DNA of 64,000 bases, from contig NZ_CP013418.1 of NCBI RefSeq assembly GCF_001524445.2, forward strand, positions 1,922,001 through 1,986,000, given 5' to 3'. Below are positions 1-9,234 of the stretch, piece by piece (the first letter of the stretch is position 1; each line of letters begins with the position of its first letter). A model generated the notes under the pieces. The model had not been told where the DNA came from. It ran no database searches and was given only the letters and a program-made list of their open reading frames with translations. Source of the stretch: Burkholderia savannae. GTDB lineage: Bacteria > Pseudomonadota > Gammaproteobacteria > Burkholderiales > Burkholderiaceae. A program made the position numbers and the translations under genes.

Positions 1-680
1 CCCGGAAAACGGGACGCCCGCATCCGCGTGCCGGATCGAAAATCGGCGATCGCGACGCATCGCGCGGCGCTCGGCTCGCCACGAGCGGCCCGCGGCTGCG
101 ATGCGCATTCGCGCCGTCGCTCTTCTTGTCGCCATCAGGCAAGATCCCCATCGATCTTGAAGCGATCGATGCGAACGCGTCGAGCATGTGATCGCCCGAC
201 GCTTTCGATCGAGAAAGACCCTCGAGCAGGCTGCCGCAGCAGCAAAGCGTGCGGCAACCACGGGGCAAAGGACATCTCGCCGCCCAACCAGCGTTCGCGC
301 CGCGATCTCGCCGCGGATCTCACCGTATCGCGGCCGATACGACGACGAACCTGCCTAACGGGCCGCCGGCGGGGCCGCCGGCGCGCGTCGACCGCCCTTT
401 CCGATCGCCGCTGACACGAAACGCCCCCATGCGGCCTCGAAGATCGAAGACGATCCGGGAGGCGCCGGCCCACACTTCGGGCACACGTCGACCTCGGCAG
501 CACCATCCGTCGACTTCTCGCCCATTACGTCAGCCAATGTCGCCGAACCGCTCCAAGTGCGCGGTCCGACACGCGCTCGCTGCCGCGTCTGCCACGTTGC
601 CAGCATTTTGTTACATGCAACGTTCGAACCTGGACAGGGCCTGCGGGTAAAATCGCGGGTCTTACGTAGAGAATGCACGC
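1..680. other. No convincing gene; upstream region of the alanine-rich protein gene
   Basis: I see no gene I can support here. The open frames on both strands are arginine-rich, overlap one another and match no family I know, as expected for stop-poor GC-rich DNA. The last 80 bases are less GC-rich and contain a TAAAAT box (about 651-656) that could be a -10 element for the gene starting at 681; no good -35 hexamer stands at the right distance. The window edge may also cut a gene whose bulk lies to the left. Confidence 0.4.
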
Positions 681-2300
681 ATGAACTTGAACGATCAGAT
701 CGATACGCTCGACAGCCGCGTCGATCAGCTCATCCATACGGTGTGCGACGTAGCGAGCGCCGCGCAGGAAGCCTCCGCGACCGCCGCCGAAGCCGCCGCG
801 GCGAAGCACGCGGAAGCCGCCCGAATGTCCGTCGAGCAGTCGACGCTCGAATCCCTCGCCGCCCAAGCGGCCGCCGACAAGAAGGCGGCCGAAGCGTTCG
901 CGACGCAAGCGGCCGCCGTCCAGGCCGCGGCCGAAGCCGCCGCCGCGCAGGCGGTCACCGACAAGACCGCGGCCGAAATGCTCGCGATGCAGGCGGCCGC
1001 GGATCGGGCCGCCGCCGAACAGGCCGCGGCACAAGCAGCGGCGGACAAATCGGCCGCCGAAGCGCTTGCCGCCCATACCGCAACGGAACGCGCGGCGACG
1101 GAACAGGCGTCGTCCGACAAGGCTGCCGCCGAAGCACTCGCCGCTCAGGCAGCGGCGGATCGCGCCGCCGCCGCGCACGCGACGGCGCAGGCCGAGGCTA
1201 ACAAGACCGCCGCCGAAGCGCTCGTCGCGCAGGCGACGTCGGAGCGCACGGCGGCCGAGCATGCCGCCGCGCTAGCGGCCGCGGACCGAGCCGCCGCCGA
1301 ACACGCTGCGACGCAGGCGGCCGCCGACAAGGCCGCGGCCGAATCGCTCGCGGCTCGAGCGGCGAGCGAGTGCGCAGCGGCGGATGCGGGCATCGCCGAG
1401 CGCGCAGCGGCCGATCGGGCCGCCGCCGAGCAAGCTGTCGCTCAGGCCGCCGACGACAAGGCAAAGGCGGACACGCTCGCCGCGCAAGCCGCGGCGGACC
1501 GTGCCGCCGCCGAGCAAGCCGCCGCTCAGGCGGCGGCCGACAAGGCCGCAGCCGAAGAGATCGCCGCCCAGGCGGCGGCCGATCGAGCCGCAGCGGAATT
1601 GCTCGCCGCGCAGGCCAGCGCCGAGCGCACTGCGGCCGAAACGCGCGCAACCGAACGAGAGACGGCGGAACGCAGCGCCGCCGACGCAGCGGCCGCACAA
1701 GCCGCCAACGACAAGGCGGAAGCCGAAACCCTCACCGCCCGAGCCGCGGCGGACCGCGCCGCGGCCGAGCAGGCCGCGGCCCAGGCGGCGGCCGACAAGG
1801 ACGCGGCCGAGTCGCTGTTCGCGCAGGCCACGACCGAACGTTCGGCCGCCGAGGCCGCCGCCGCACGCGCGGCGAGCTACAAGGCGGCGGCGGAATCGCT
1901 CGCGTCGCAGGCCGAGCAGAACCGGGCGGCCGCCGAAGCCGCGGCGCCGGTCGCGGCAGTGCAAGCGGCGAACGGCGAGCTATCGCTGCACGTTGCGCGG
2001 CCGTCGCAGGACCAGATCACGCTCACGCTCGGCGAGCACTCGGTGTCGCTGCCGCCTCAGCAGCTCAGCCAGTTGATCGAGGAATTGGCGCACGTGCGCG
2101 CGTCGATGACGATCGAGCAGCCGAACGGGCTGCCGAACGGCTGGCGCTTCGTGACGACGCGCAATCCGCTGATGGCGGTGCAGAAGCAGGCGAACGGCGA
2201 CCGCCTGCTCGTCGCGCGGCACAGCGGGTTCGGCTGGGTGCCGTTCACGTTCTCGCCGGAGGTCGTGATCCAGCTGTACATGCTGCTCACGCAGAAGTGA
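681..2300 (+). CDS. Alanine-rich coiled-coil repeat protein with a small conserved-looking C-terminal domain
   Basis: 539 residues. I do not recognise a family. Residues 1-50 form a polar helix. Residues from about 55 to 420 are an array of roughly 27 units of 14 residues (two heptads). 'Basic Lys' units of the form ADKAAAExLAAQAA alternate with 'basic Arg' units of the form ADRAAAEQAAAQAA, so the true period may be 28. A few units are shortened, which would introduce stutters. The last 110 residues (from about 430) are non-repetitive, of mixed composition and look like a folded domain with beta strands. There is no signal peptide or membrane segment, so a cytoplasmic rod with a C-terminal head is the simplest reading. 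ATG at 681 follows a weak GAGA Shine-Dalgarno. The long frame and composition make it a real gene; the function is unknown. Confidence 0.75.
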   Translation: MNLNDQIDTLDSRVDQLIHTVCDVASAAQEASATAAEAAAAKHAEAARMSVEQSTLESLAAQAAADKKAAEAFATQAAAVQAAAEAAAAQAVTDKTAAEMLAMQAAADRAAAEQAAAQAAADKSAAEALAAHTATERAATEQASSDKAAAEALAAQAAADRAAAAHATAQAEANKTAAEALVAQATSERTAAEHAAALAAADRAAAEHAATQAAADKAAAESLAARAASECAAADAGIAERAAADRAAAEQAVAQAADDKAKADTLAAQAAADRAAAEQAAAQAAADKAAAEEIAAQAAADRAAAELLAAQASAERTAAETRATERETAERSAADAAAAQAANDKAEAETLTARAAADRAAAEQAAAQAAADKDAAESLFAQATTERSAAEAAAARAASYKAAAESLASQAEQNRAAAEAAAPVAAVQAANGELSLHVARPSQDQITLTLGEHSVSLPPQQLSQLIEELAHVRASMTIEQPNGLPNGWRFVTTRNPLMAVQKQANGDRLLVARHSGFGWVPFTFSPEVVIQLYMLLTQK

Positions 2301-2748
2301 CGCGGCGCGGCCGACCACGGCCAGCGCCGGCGCCGCACCGTCGGAAGGAAAGGGGAAGTGGTGACCGGAACGGCGGTCGAGACGGCCGCCGGCCGGGAAA
2401 TGGCGAAGTCGCCCGATCGAGCGAGCGCATTCTCCTGAATAAACGCGGGGGACGCGCTCAATCGAGACCACTGACAACGGATAACGGCCCGCAGCAGCAA
2501 CCGAGCCCCGCGGGTCCGCAAGCATCCGCAGTTTTCGCGGCGCCGGCGCCACGCCCGCACACTCACACGCACCCGGACGATCGGGGAAACCGGGCCGCGT
2601 GCCCCGTGCCGCGCCCTCGCACCCCGACGAAACGCTTCGCGCAACAGCTTGCGCGCGCAGTCCGGCAAAGATCGCAGTCGAAGCCAAAACCGACGAACAA
2701 CCGGCCGACGCGGCCGCTCCCGAACGCCGCCGACCGGCCCGCAACGGT
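2301..2748. other. Convergent intergenic region, nothing recognised
   Basis: This is the space between the alanine-rich protein gene and the 3' end of hpnB, which converge here. It is GC-rich with several short inverted repeats, but none has a T-tract that would make a clear intrinsic terminator. The frames across it are low-complexity shadows. Confidence 0.4.
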
Positions 2749-3939
2749 TCAGCGATCCTGCACCGGCGCCTGCACGCGCGCCTTCCACTGCCCGCCCTTG
2801 CCGCGCCAGTAGCGCACCGCCGACGCGAACGTCGCGCCGACATAGAACAGCGCGACGAGCGGCAGCGCCGGCGCCCACCACGGCGAGCGGCGGTAATAGC
2901 TCAGCATCGGCGCATACGCGGTGCACATCGACGCCCACGCGAGCCACGCCGGCCACGCGCGCGCGCCATACGCGAGCGCGGCGACGGGCGGCATCAGATA
3001 GATAATCGTCATCCCGACGAGCGTGCCGAGCAGCAGCACCGGCGAATAGCGAAGCTGCGTGAACGCGGTGCGCGCGATCATGTTCCAGATGTCGCGCCAG
3101 CTATCGTACGGACGCAACGACACGCTGCGCTCGGCGAGGTCGAGCCGGATCGGGTGATGACCGGCGCCGCGATGCTTGATCTGCGCGGCGAGGCTGCAAT
3201 CGTCGATCAGCGCGCCGCGAATCGATTCGATGCCGCCCGCCTCCTCGAGCGCGTCGCGGCGCACGAGCATGCAGCCGCCCGCCGCGCCCGCCGTCTTGTT
3301 GCGCGGATCGTTGACCCACGAGAACGGGTACAGCTTCGCGAAGAAGAACACGAACGCCGGGATCAGCGCCTTTTCCCAGAACGAATCGCAACGCAACCGC
3401 ACCATCAGCGACACGAGATCGCGCTGCTCGGCCTGAGCGCGCGTGACGAGCTGCGCGAGCGCGTCCGGCGGATGGCCGATGTCGGCGTCCGTCAGCAGCA
3501 GGTAGTCGGCGGGCAGCCCGAGCGAGCGCACCGCGGCGATCCCCTGCGACTGCGCCCATACCTTCCCCGACCAGCCGGCGGGCAGCGCCTCTGCGGTCAG
3601 CACGGTCAGCCGGTCGGCGCGGCCGGCGGCGGCCGCGGCCGCGCGTGCGGCGTCGGCGGTGCCGTCGGTGCTGTGGTCGTCGACGACGATCAGATGAAAC
3701 GAGCCTGCGTAGTCCTGCTCGACGAGCGATTTGACGGCCTCGCCGATCACGTCGGCCTCGTTGCGGGCGGGCACGACGGCCGCCACCGCGGGCCAGCCGG
3801 CGCCGGCGGCCGCGCCGCGCGCGTCGGGCGGCAGCCGCCGCGCGGGGCGCGCGCGCCAGAAGCCGCCGCGCCCGAACAGCAGCACGAGCCAGATCACGAG
3901 CGACAGGCACGACAGCAGAAACACGACGATGAGCGTCAT
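2749..3939 (-). CDS. hpnB: Hopanoid-associated glycosyltransferase HpnB
   Basis: 396-residue family 2 glycosyltransferase of the HpnB type found in hopanoid gene sets. An N-terminal membrane anchor (about residues 2-22) is followed by a GT2 core. The core has the nucleotide-binding VPARNEAD segment, VVDDHSTDGT, the acidic LLTDADIGH motif and a downstream DDCSLA acidic site. Three hydrophobic helices close the protein, placing it in the inner membrane with a cytoplasmic catalytic domain. It is presumed to act on bacteriohopane side chains, but its exact substrate is inferred from the family. It is divergent from ispH-hpnH, so hopanoid precursor and side-chain genes share this promoter region. 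The ATG is preceded by a good GGAGGG ribosome site. Confidence 0.88.
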   Translation of the reverse strand: MTLIVVFLLSCLSLVIWLVLLFGRGGFWRARPARRLPPDARGAAAGAGWPAVAAVVPARNEADVIGEAVKSLVEQDYAGSFHLIVVDDHSTDGTADAARAAAAAAGRADRLTVLTAEALPAGWSGKVWAQSQGIAAVRSLGLPADYLLLTDADIGHPPDALAQLVTRAQAEQRDLVSLMVRLRCDSFWEKALIPAFVFFFAKLYPFSWVNDPRNKTAGAAGGCMLVRRDALEEAGGIESIRGALIDDCSLAAQIKHRGAGHHPIRLDLAERSVSLRPYDSWRDIWNMIARTAFTQLRYSPVLLLGTLVGMTIIYLMPPVAALAYGARAWPAWLAWASMCTAYAPMLSYYRRSPWWAPALPLVALFYVGATFASAVRYWRGKGGQWKARVQAPVQDR

Positions 3940-4320
3940 GCGCGGCCCTCCGCCCGTGCGCGGCGGCGGCCCGGCGCGCCGCCCGGACCGGCGGCCGCGC
4001 GCGCCGGCGCGCCCGTTTCGTTACGATCGACTTCCATGCAAATCAGCCCTTTAGGTGCCCTCCGGCGTCAGCGAGCCGAAAGGTTCGGTGAAAACCGCCT
4101 AGTTTACTGGGTTTGACGCGCGCAAGCGCCGGACCTCCGGGGTTGCTCCAATTGCCACAACGTCAGGAACGGTAAAGCACGCAAAAGCCGATAGGGTTAA
4201 AATGCGCGATTACTTCGGGGTGCCGGGCCCGTTCCTGCATTCATAACATCCAAGTTGGGGCGATCGGCCCGGCCTGCCGGCCGCTCGCACCCCGCGTCAG
4301 TCGTCGGAGTTCGCCCAAAT
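3940..4320. promoter_or_regulatory. Divergent hpnB / ispH promoter region
   Basis: A 381-base non-coding gap between oppositely oriented genes. On the plus strand a TTAAAAT box at 4197-4203 sits about 120 bases before the ispH start and is a plausible -10 element, but I find no strong -35 partner. An in-frame upstream extension from 4255 exists but reads through this leader; IspH proteins begin at the position corresponding to 4321, so the extension is treated as untranslated. Confidence 0.45.
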
Positions 4321-5262
4321 ATGCGAGTCATCCTTGCCCAGCCTCGCGGCTTTTGTGCGGGGGTTGTCCGCGCGATCGAGATCGTCGAGCGCGCGCTGCA
4401 ACAGCACGGCGCGCCGGTCTATGTACGTCACGAGATCGTCCATAATCGGCACGTAGTTGAAAACCTGAGAAATAAAGGGGCGCGATTCGTTGAGGAGCTC
4501 GACGAAGTGCCGCATGGCGCCGTGGCCATCTTCAGCGCGCACGGCGTCGCCCAGACCGTCGAAAAGGATGCCGATGCCCGGGGCCTCGACGTCCTCGACG
4601 CGACGTGCCCGCTCGTCACGAAGGTGCACGTGCAGGGGCGCCAGTACGTCGCGGCCGGCCGCCGGCTGATCCTGATCGGCCACGCCGGCCATCCGGAAGT
4701 CGAAGGCACGATCGGCCAGATTCCGGGCGAGGTGATCCTCGTCCAGAGCGAAGCCGAGGTCGATACGTTGACGCTGCCGGCCGACGCGCCCGTCGCGTAC
4801 GTCACGCAGACGACGCTGTCGGTCGACGACACGCGCGGCATCATCGAAGCGCTGCAGCGCCGGTTCACCGACATCGTCGGCCCGGACACGCGCGACATCT
4901 GCTACGCGACGCAGAACCGCCAGGCGGCCGTGCGCGAACTGAGCGAGCAGGTCGACGTGCTGCTCGTCGTCGGCGCGACGAACAGCTCGAACTCGAACCG
5001 GCTGCGCGAGATCGGCGCCGAAAGCGGCGTGCCGAGCTATCTCGTCGCGGACGGCTCGGAAATCCGCACCGAATGGTTCGCGAACGCGCGCACGGTGGGC
5101 CTCACGGCCGGCGCGTCGGCGCCCGAGGAAATGGTCGAGGACGTGATCGCCGCATTGCGCGCGCTCGGCCCGGTCGAGGTCGCGACGATGTCGGGCCGCG
5201 AGGAAAAAGTCGAATTCAAGCTGCCGGCGAAGCTCATGCAAGCTGTCGCCCGCGAAGTTTAA
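4321..5262 (+). CDS. ispH: 4-hydroxy-3-methylbut-2-enyl diphosphate reductase (IspH/LytB)
   Basis: 313 residues. It catalyses the last step of the MEP isoprenoid pathway, reducing HMBPP to IPP and DMAPP with a [4Fe-4S] cluster in the cytoplasm. The three cluster cysteines are present at residues 12 (in GFCAGV), 96 (in DATCPLVT) and 194 (in DICYATQNR). The substrate residues H41, H74, H124 and E126 (in HAGHPEVEG) are also in place. The chosen ATG gives the standard N-terminus [15 protein letters not shown] and full family length. It is followed after 12 bases by hpnH, so a shared transcript links isoprenoid supply to hopanoid side-chain synthesis. Many Burkholderia carry a second lytB paralog; this hopanoid-linked copy may be the accessory one (inference). 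Confidence 0.97.
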   Translation: MRVILAQPRGFCAGVVRAIEIVERALQQHGAPVYVRHEIVHNRHVVENLRNKGARFVEELDEVPHGAVAIFSAHGVAQTVEKDADARGLDVLDATCPLVTKVHVQGRQYVAAGRRLILIGHAGHPEVEGTIGQIPGEVILVQSEAEVDTLTLPADAPVAYVTQTTLSVDDTRGIIEALQRRFTDIVGPDTRDICYATQNRQAAVRELSEQVDVLLVVGATNSSNSNRLREIGAESGVPSYLVADGSEIRTEWFANARTVGLTAGASAPEEMVEDVIAALRALGPVEVATMSGREEKVEFKLPAKLMQAVAREV

Positions 5263-5274
5263 GGAGGACATCTC

Positions 5275-6435
5275 TTGTCTATTCCGCTGCTCCAGCAAGC
5301 CCGCGTCGGCGCGTACATCGTGCGCCAACACCTGTCCGGCAACAAACGCTATCCGCTCGCGCTGATGCTCGAGCCCCTCTTCCGCTGCAACCTCGCGTGC
5401 AACGGCTGCGGCAAGATCGATTACCCCGATCCGATCCTGAACCAGCGCCTGTCCATCGAGGAATGCCTGCAGGCCGTCGACGAATGCGGCGCGCCCGTCG
5501 TGTCGATCGCGGGCGGCGAGCCGCTGCTCCACAAGGAAATGCCGGAAATCGTCCGGGGCATCATGAAGCGCAAGAAGTTCGTCTATCTGTGCACGAACGC
5601 GCTGCTGATGGAAAAGAAGATGGACGACTACCAGCCGAGCCCGTATTTCGTCTGGTCGGTTCACCTCGACGGCGACAAGGACATGCACGACCATTCCGTG
5701 TCGCAGGACGGCGTGTACGACAAGGCCGTCGCGGCGATCAAGGAAGCGAAGCGCCGCGGCTTCCGCGTGAACATCAACTGCACGCTGTTCAACGATGCGA
5801 TCCCCGAGCGCGTCGCGAAGTTCTTCGATACGCTCAAGCCGATCGGCGTCGACGGCATCACGGTGTCGCCGGGCTACGCGTACGAACGCGCGCCGGATCA
5901 GCAGCACTTCCTGAACCGCGACAAGACGAAGAACCTGTTCCGCGAAATTCTGAAGCGCGGCGAAGGCGGCAAGCGCTGGTCGTTCAGCCAGTCGTCGCTG
6001 TTCCTCGATTTCCTCGCCGGCAACCAGACCTACAAGTGCACGCCGTGGGGCAACCCGGCGCGCACGGTGTTCGGCTGGCAGAAGCCGTGCTACCTGGTCG
6101 GCGAAGGCTACGTGAAGTCGTTCAAGGAACTGATGGAGACGACCGACTGGGACAACTACGGCGTCGGCAACTACGAGAAGTGCGCGGACTGCATGGTCCA
6201 CTGCGGCTTCGAGGCGACCGCCGTGATGGACACGATCGCGCATCCGCTGAAGGCGCTGCGCGTGAGCCAGAAGGGCATCAAGACCGACGGCCCGTTCGCG
6301 CCGGACATTCCGATCGACAAGCAGCGTCCGGCCGAGTACGTGTTCTCCCGCCACGTCGAGATCAAGCTCGAAGAGATCCAGCGCGCGGGCAAGGGCAAGC
6401 TGCAAAAGTCGCCGAAGCCGGCCGCGACGGCCTGA
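5275..6435 (+). CDS. hpnH: Adenosyl-hopene transferase HpnH (radical SAM)
   Basis: 386-residue radical SAM enzyme. It adds the 5'-deoxyadenosyl group to diploptene, the first step of C35 hopanoid side-chain formation. The radical SAM cysteines are C38, C42 and C45 (RCNLACNGCGK). GGEPLL follows as the SAM-binding GGE motif. A cysteine-rich C-terminal segment (CADCMVHCGF) is typical of HpnH/SPASM-like tails. The start is TTG, chosen because a perfect AGGAGG lies seven bases upstream and translation gives the usual N-terminus. It lies 12 bases after ispH, and a strong terminator follows 51 bases after the stop, so ispH-hpnH form a two-gene operon. Confidence 0.96.
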   Translation: MSIPLLQQARVGAYIVRQHLSGNKRYPLALMLEPLFRCNLACNGCGKIDYPDPILNQRLSIEECLQAVDECGAPVVSIAGGEPLLHKEMPEIVRGIMKRKKFVYLCTNALLMEKKMDDYQPSPYFVWSVHLDGDKDMHDHSVSQDGVYDKAVAAIKEAKRRGFRVNINCTLFNDAIPERVAKFFDTLKPIGVDGITVSPGYAYERAPDQQHFLNRDKTKNLFREILKRGEGGKRWSFSQSSLFLDFLAGNQTYKCTPWGNPARTVFGWQKPCYLVGEGYVKSFKELMETTDWDNYGVGNYEKCADCMVHCGFEATAVMDTIAHPLKALRVSQKGIKTDGPFAPDIPIDKQRPAEYVFSRHVEIKLEEIQRAGKGKLQKSPKPAATA

Positions 6436-6486
6436 CCCGACGATCGCCGGCGACGCGCGAGATTGCGCGCCCGCCGTCGACGGCCG

Positions 6487-6524
6487 AGGCGCCCCGAATG
6501 ACATTCGGGGCGCCTTTTGTTTTG
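6487..6524 (+). terminator. Intrinsic terminator of ispH-hpnH
   Basis: A perfect inverted repeat (AGGCGCCCCGAATG and its complement, separated by one base) is followed by TTTTGTTTT. The stem is GC-rich and the T-tract immediate, so this is a textbook Rho-independent terminator. Confidence 0.93.
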
Positions 6525-6673
6525 GCGCGCGTGTCGCCGGGGTCCGGCCGCGCCTTTGCGCAGTTCGCCGCGATGCATTTTTTCGGCGCGCCGTGCGTCG
6601 GTTGCGATACGTCGGTCGGCGCGCGACGGACGATGTTTTGGGATGAATGAGCGGTGTCAGGCCGGTGTCAGGC

Positions 6674-6743
6674 CGGTGGCGGTGGCGGTGGCGGTGGCGG
6701 TGGCCGTGGCCGTGGCGGTGGCGGTGGCGGTGGCCGTGGCGGC
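6674..6743 (+). repeat. GGTGGC/CGTGGC hexanucleotide tandem repeat
   Basis: About eleven imperfect copies of GGTGGC, some as CGTGGC, preceded by a duplicated CGGTGTCAGGC element. It is a simple-sequence tract likely to vary in copy number between strains. Confidence 0.9.
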
Positions 6744-6929
6744 ATCGGTACCGATATCGATGCCGATGCGATTTCGCATCGTCGAACGCCTCGACATGGA
6801 AATCCTGGCGCACGTTCAGCGAAATTCCCCGCTTCACGCGTCTTTGTCGCACTTTTTCGTCACGTCCGCTTGCGCAACCGATCGATGTCGCATGCGACGG
6901 CCGCCGAGCCGAGCCGGCGCCACACACAC

Positions 6930-6970
6930 CACTTGCGCCACTTGCGCCGCGTGCGCCACTTGCGCCGCTA
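6930..6970 (+). repeat. ACTTGCGCC nonamer tandem repeat
   Basis: Four to five degenerate copies of a nine-base unit (ACTTGCGCC, one as CGTGCGCC) lie just upstream of the DOPA-dioxygenase-family gene. The tract is short and non-coding. Confidence 0.75.
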
Positions 6971-7101
6971 ACCCGCAAGCACGCTTGCTCGCGCCGCGTT
7001 ACGATGCGCGTTGAGCCGGCGCCAACGACGCGCCGCCACCGACAACGATGCGCACGGGCGCACGACGCCGCCGCGCACGCGCAGACATTCCGAGAACCGC
7101 C

Positions 7102-7455
7102 ATGACATCTTCCGACGTCGCCGACATCATCGGCTGGCATGCCCACGTATATTTCGACGCATCGAGCCGCGACGCCGCGTGGGCGTTTCGCGCGATCGTC
7201 GAACGACGCTTCGGCGCGACCGTGCAGCTCGGCCGTTTTCACGAGCGACTCGTCGGGCCGCATCCGACGTGGTCGTATCAGATCGCGTTCGAGCCGGCGC
7301 AATTCGCCGAAGTCGTGCCGTGGCTCGTGCTGCACCACGGCGCGCTCGACGTGTTCCTTCATCCGAACACGGGCGACGAGCTGCGCGATCATCGCGACGC
7401 CGCGGTCTGGATCGGCCATTCATATGCGTTGAATCTCGATGCGTTGAGCGGCTAA
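7102..7455 (+). CDS. DOPA 4,5-dioxygenase family protein
   Basis: 117 residues, the usual length of bacterial members of this family. The family is named for extradiol cleavage of DOPA in fungi; bacterial substrates are mostly unknown. Histidine-rich metal-site motifs are present: WHAHVYF near residue 11, GPHPTWSYQIAF in the middle, and LHHGALDVFLHPNTGDELRDH near the end. ATG at 7102 gives the canonical compact form; a longer reading from 7048 adds an arginine-rich leader and is less likely. It stands alone, downstream of a repeat tract. Family placement is confident, substrate unknown. Confidence 0.85.
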   Translation: MTSSDVADIIGWHAHVYFDASSRDAAWAFRAIVERRFGATVQLGRFHERLVGPHPTWSYQIAFEPAQFAEVVPWLVLHHGALDVFLHPNTGDELRDHRDAAVWIGHSYALNLDALSG

Positions 7456-8199
7456 ACGACGCGACGCGCGCCGCATCGGCGTATCGCGCCGCGAAGTCGG
7501 CCACGTCGCGAAAGCGGCGAATCGGGCCGGATAGCGTCGGGTTCGACCGGGTCACGCTCGACCGGCGAACGCTCGACCGGCGCACGTCGAGCCGGGTTGG
7601 GTCGCGTCGAGCAGGAACATGTCGGACCGGGTCGGGTCGGGTCGAGCCAGGCCACGCGGGCCGAGTCACGTCGCGTCGCGTCGTGCCGAGCCGTGCCACG
7701 CCACGCCACGCCACGTCACGCCGTGCCGTACCGAGCCGGGCCGGGCCACGTCAGACCGAGTCGCGTCAGCCTCAAACCGGCGCACGTCAGACCGAGTCGC
7801 GCCGGGCCGAAGCACTTTCGCCCGCTCCGCATTCGATCGCGTCATATCGAGCTCGGCCCGCGTCGCAATCGAAGAAGTTCCGTCGAACGTCACGCCGCAC
7901 CCACGTCGACGGCCCGTCATCCGGATCGCGCGTGCGAGCGCCGTGCGGCGACACCGATCGCCCATGCAGCCGAATACGCGCGGATCTGCGCGAATATCTC
8001 GCCGCGAGACCGACATCGCAACGGATTGAGCGGCGACGCAGTTCGCGCGCCGTCGCATGCCCGAACCGGCGAACGAAGCCGCCGATACGTTCATCGAGCG
8101 TTGCGCGCCGCGCAATCGATGCGTGCGCCGCGGTAACGCCGGACGATCGACTCTCGCACTACCATTGCGTGGCATGCACGCCACGACACGGAGAAGCCG
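7456..8199. other. 744-base spacer with dense low-complexity repeats
   Basis: No gene supported. From about 7545 to 7815 the DNA is a patchwork of GTCGC, CGGGTC, CCACG and GAGCC words, with a duplicated 19-base element (see repeat). The remainder is ordinary GC-rich spacer. Open frames on both strands are serine/arginine-rich artefacts of these words. The promoter of the LysR gene should lie in the last 100 bases. Confidence 0.5.
7545..7815. repeat. Pentamer-based GC repeat tract with a 19-base duplication
   Basis: The tract is built from words such as GGTCG, GTCGC and CCACG repeated two to four times each. The element CACGTCAGACCGAGTCGCG occurs at 7747-7765 and again at 7783-7801. The pattern suggests local slippage or duplication; there are no dyad elements of REP type with regular spacing. 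Confidence 0.7.
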
Positions 8200-9123
8200 A
8201 TGGCCCCCGATCTGAATCTGCTGATTGCGCTCGACGCACTGCTCGAAGAAGGCAGCGTCGTCGGCGCCGCGCGCCGCATGAATCTCAGCCCGCCCGCGAT
8301 GAGCCGCACGCTCGCGCGCATCCGCGAAACCGTCGGCGATCCGATTTTCGTCCAGGCCGGGCGCAGGATGGTGCCCACGCCGCGCGCGCTCGCGCTGCGC
8401 GGCGTCGTGCGCGAGACCATCGAGCGCGCGTCGCAACTGCTCGCGCCGAGCGCCGAAATCGATTTGCGCACGCTCGACAAGCAGTTCAACGTGCGCGCGA
8501 ACGACATCTTCGTCGGCATGCACAGCGGCCGGCTGCTCGAGGAGATGGAGCGCGGCATGCCGCGCGCGATGCTGCGCTTCACGCCCGAGGAGGACGACGT
8601 CGACGACGACGCGCTGCGCAGCGGCCGCATCGACCTGTTCATCAGCGCGTCGCGCCGCCTCGGGCCCGAGATCCGCGTGCAGCCGCTCTTCACGACGACG
8701 TTCGTCGGGCTCGCGCGCAGCGATCATCCGATCTTCGGCGACGACATCACGCCCGAGCGCTTCGCGCGCTGGCCGCACATCGGCGTGTCGCGGCGCGGCA
8801 AGTCGTCCGGGCCGATCGACGCCGCGCTCGCTGAGCGCGGGCTGAAGCGCCGCGTCGCGCTCGTCGTGCCGACGCCGTACGCGGCGGTATTCGCGCTGCA
8901 CGCGTCGGATCTGATTCTGCCGCTGCCCGAGCATCTCGCGTGCGGCGCAGTGAAGGCGGGGCTCGACGTGCGCGCGTTCGAGCTGCCGGTGCCGCTCGAG
9001 ACCGTGCTGATCACGCAGGCGTGGCATCCGCGCTTCCAGAGCGACCCCGCGCATCAATGGCTGCGCCGCGTCGTGCGCGGGCTGTGCACGGGCCCGACCG
9101 CGTTGCAGCCGGCGCACGCGTGA
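8200..9123 (+). CDS. LysR-family transcriptional regulator
   Basis: 307 residues. An N-terminal winged helix-turn-helix (about 5-65) contains the family pattern LDALLEEGSVVGAARRMNLSPPAMSRTLARIR; a periplasmic-binding-protein-like effector domain follows (about 90-300). It lies 111 bases upstream of, and in the same direction as, the FUSC efflux genes. In related aromatic-acid efflux systems the LysR gene is divergent. Regulation of the downstream efflux operon is therefore probable but inferred. The effector may be an aromatic acid such as fusaric or hydroxybenzoic acid. Confidence 0.9.
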   Translation: MAPDLNLLIALDALLEEGSVVGAARRMNLSPPAMSRTLARIRETVGDPIFVQAGRRMVPTPRALALRGVVRETIERASQLLAPSAEIDLRTLDKQFNVRANDIFVGMHSGRLLEEMERGMPRAMLRFTPEEDDVDDDALRSGRIDLFISASRRLGPEIRVQPLFTTTFVGLARSDHPIFGDDITPERFARWPHIGVSRRGKSSGPIDAALAERGLKRRVALVVPTPYAAVFALHASDLILPLPEHLACGAVKAGLDVRAFELPVPLETVLITQAWHPRFQSDPAHQWLRRVVRGLCTGPTALQPAHA

Positions 9124-9234
9124 CGCGCGCGCGACGCGTGCGTCTCACGCATGCGCCGATTGCAAAGACTTCACTTTTCTGAACGCGAGCGACGCCCGTA
9201 GACTGCCTCCGTCATTCATCACGGAGCGCGATCA

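Larger units (their letters stand above)
6525..7101. other. Repeat-bearing spacer without a gene
   Basis: About 580 bases between the hpnH terminator and the next gene. It holds the GGTGGC hexamer tract and the ACTTGCGCC nonamer tract listed separately. Open frames here are produced by those repeats (poly VA, GG or RW in the three frames) and are not believed to be translated. Confidence 0.5.

Noticed and set aside
28-650. Several overlapping arginine-rich open frames at the left edge
   Set aside because: They overlap each other on both strands, have skewed Arg/Pro/Ser composition and match no family; they are shadows in GC-rich DNA.
1198-1964. Long minus-strand frames opposite the alanine-rich protein
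   Set aside because: They are the reverse reading of the 42-base repeat units and show the same repeat period with glycine/arginine composition; no ribosome site or similarity.
6654-6971. Plus-strand frame with poly-glycine (or poly RW, VA) tract
   Set aside because: Generated by the GGTGGC repeat in all three frames; no conserved flanks.
7545-7815. A CRISPR array in the repetitive spacer
   Set aside because: The repeats are 5-19 bases, unevenly spaced and without unique spacers of constant length; no cas genes.
7011-8834. A 607-residue frame running from the DOPA-dioxygenase gene into the LysR gene
   Set aside because: It overlaps two well-supported genes in other frames and is Arg/Ser-rich; it is an artefact of stop-poor repeats.
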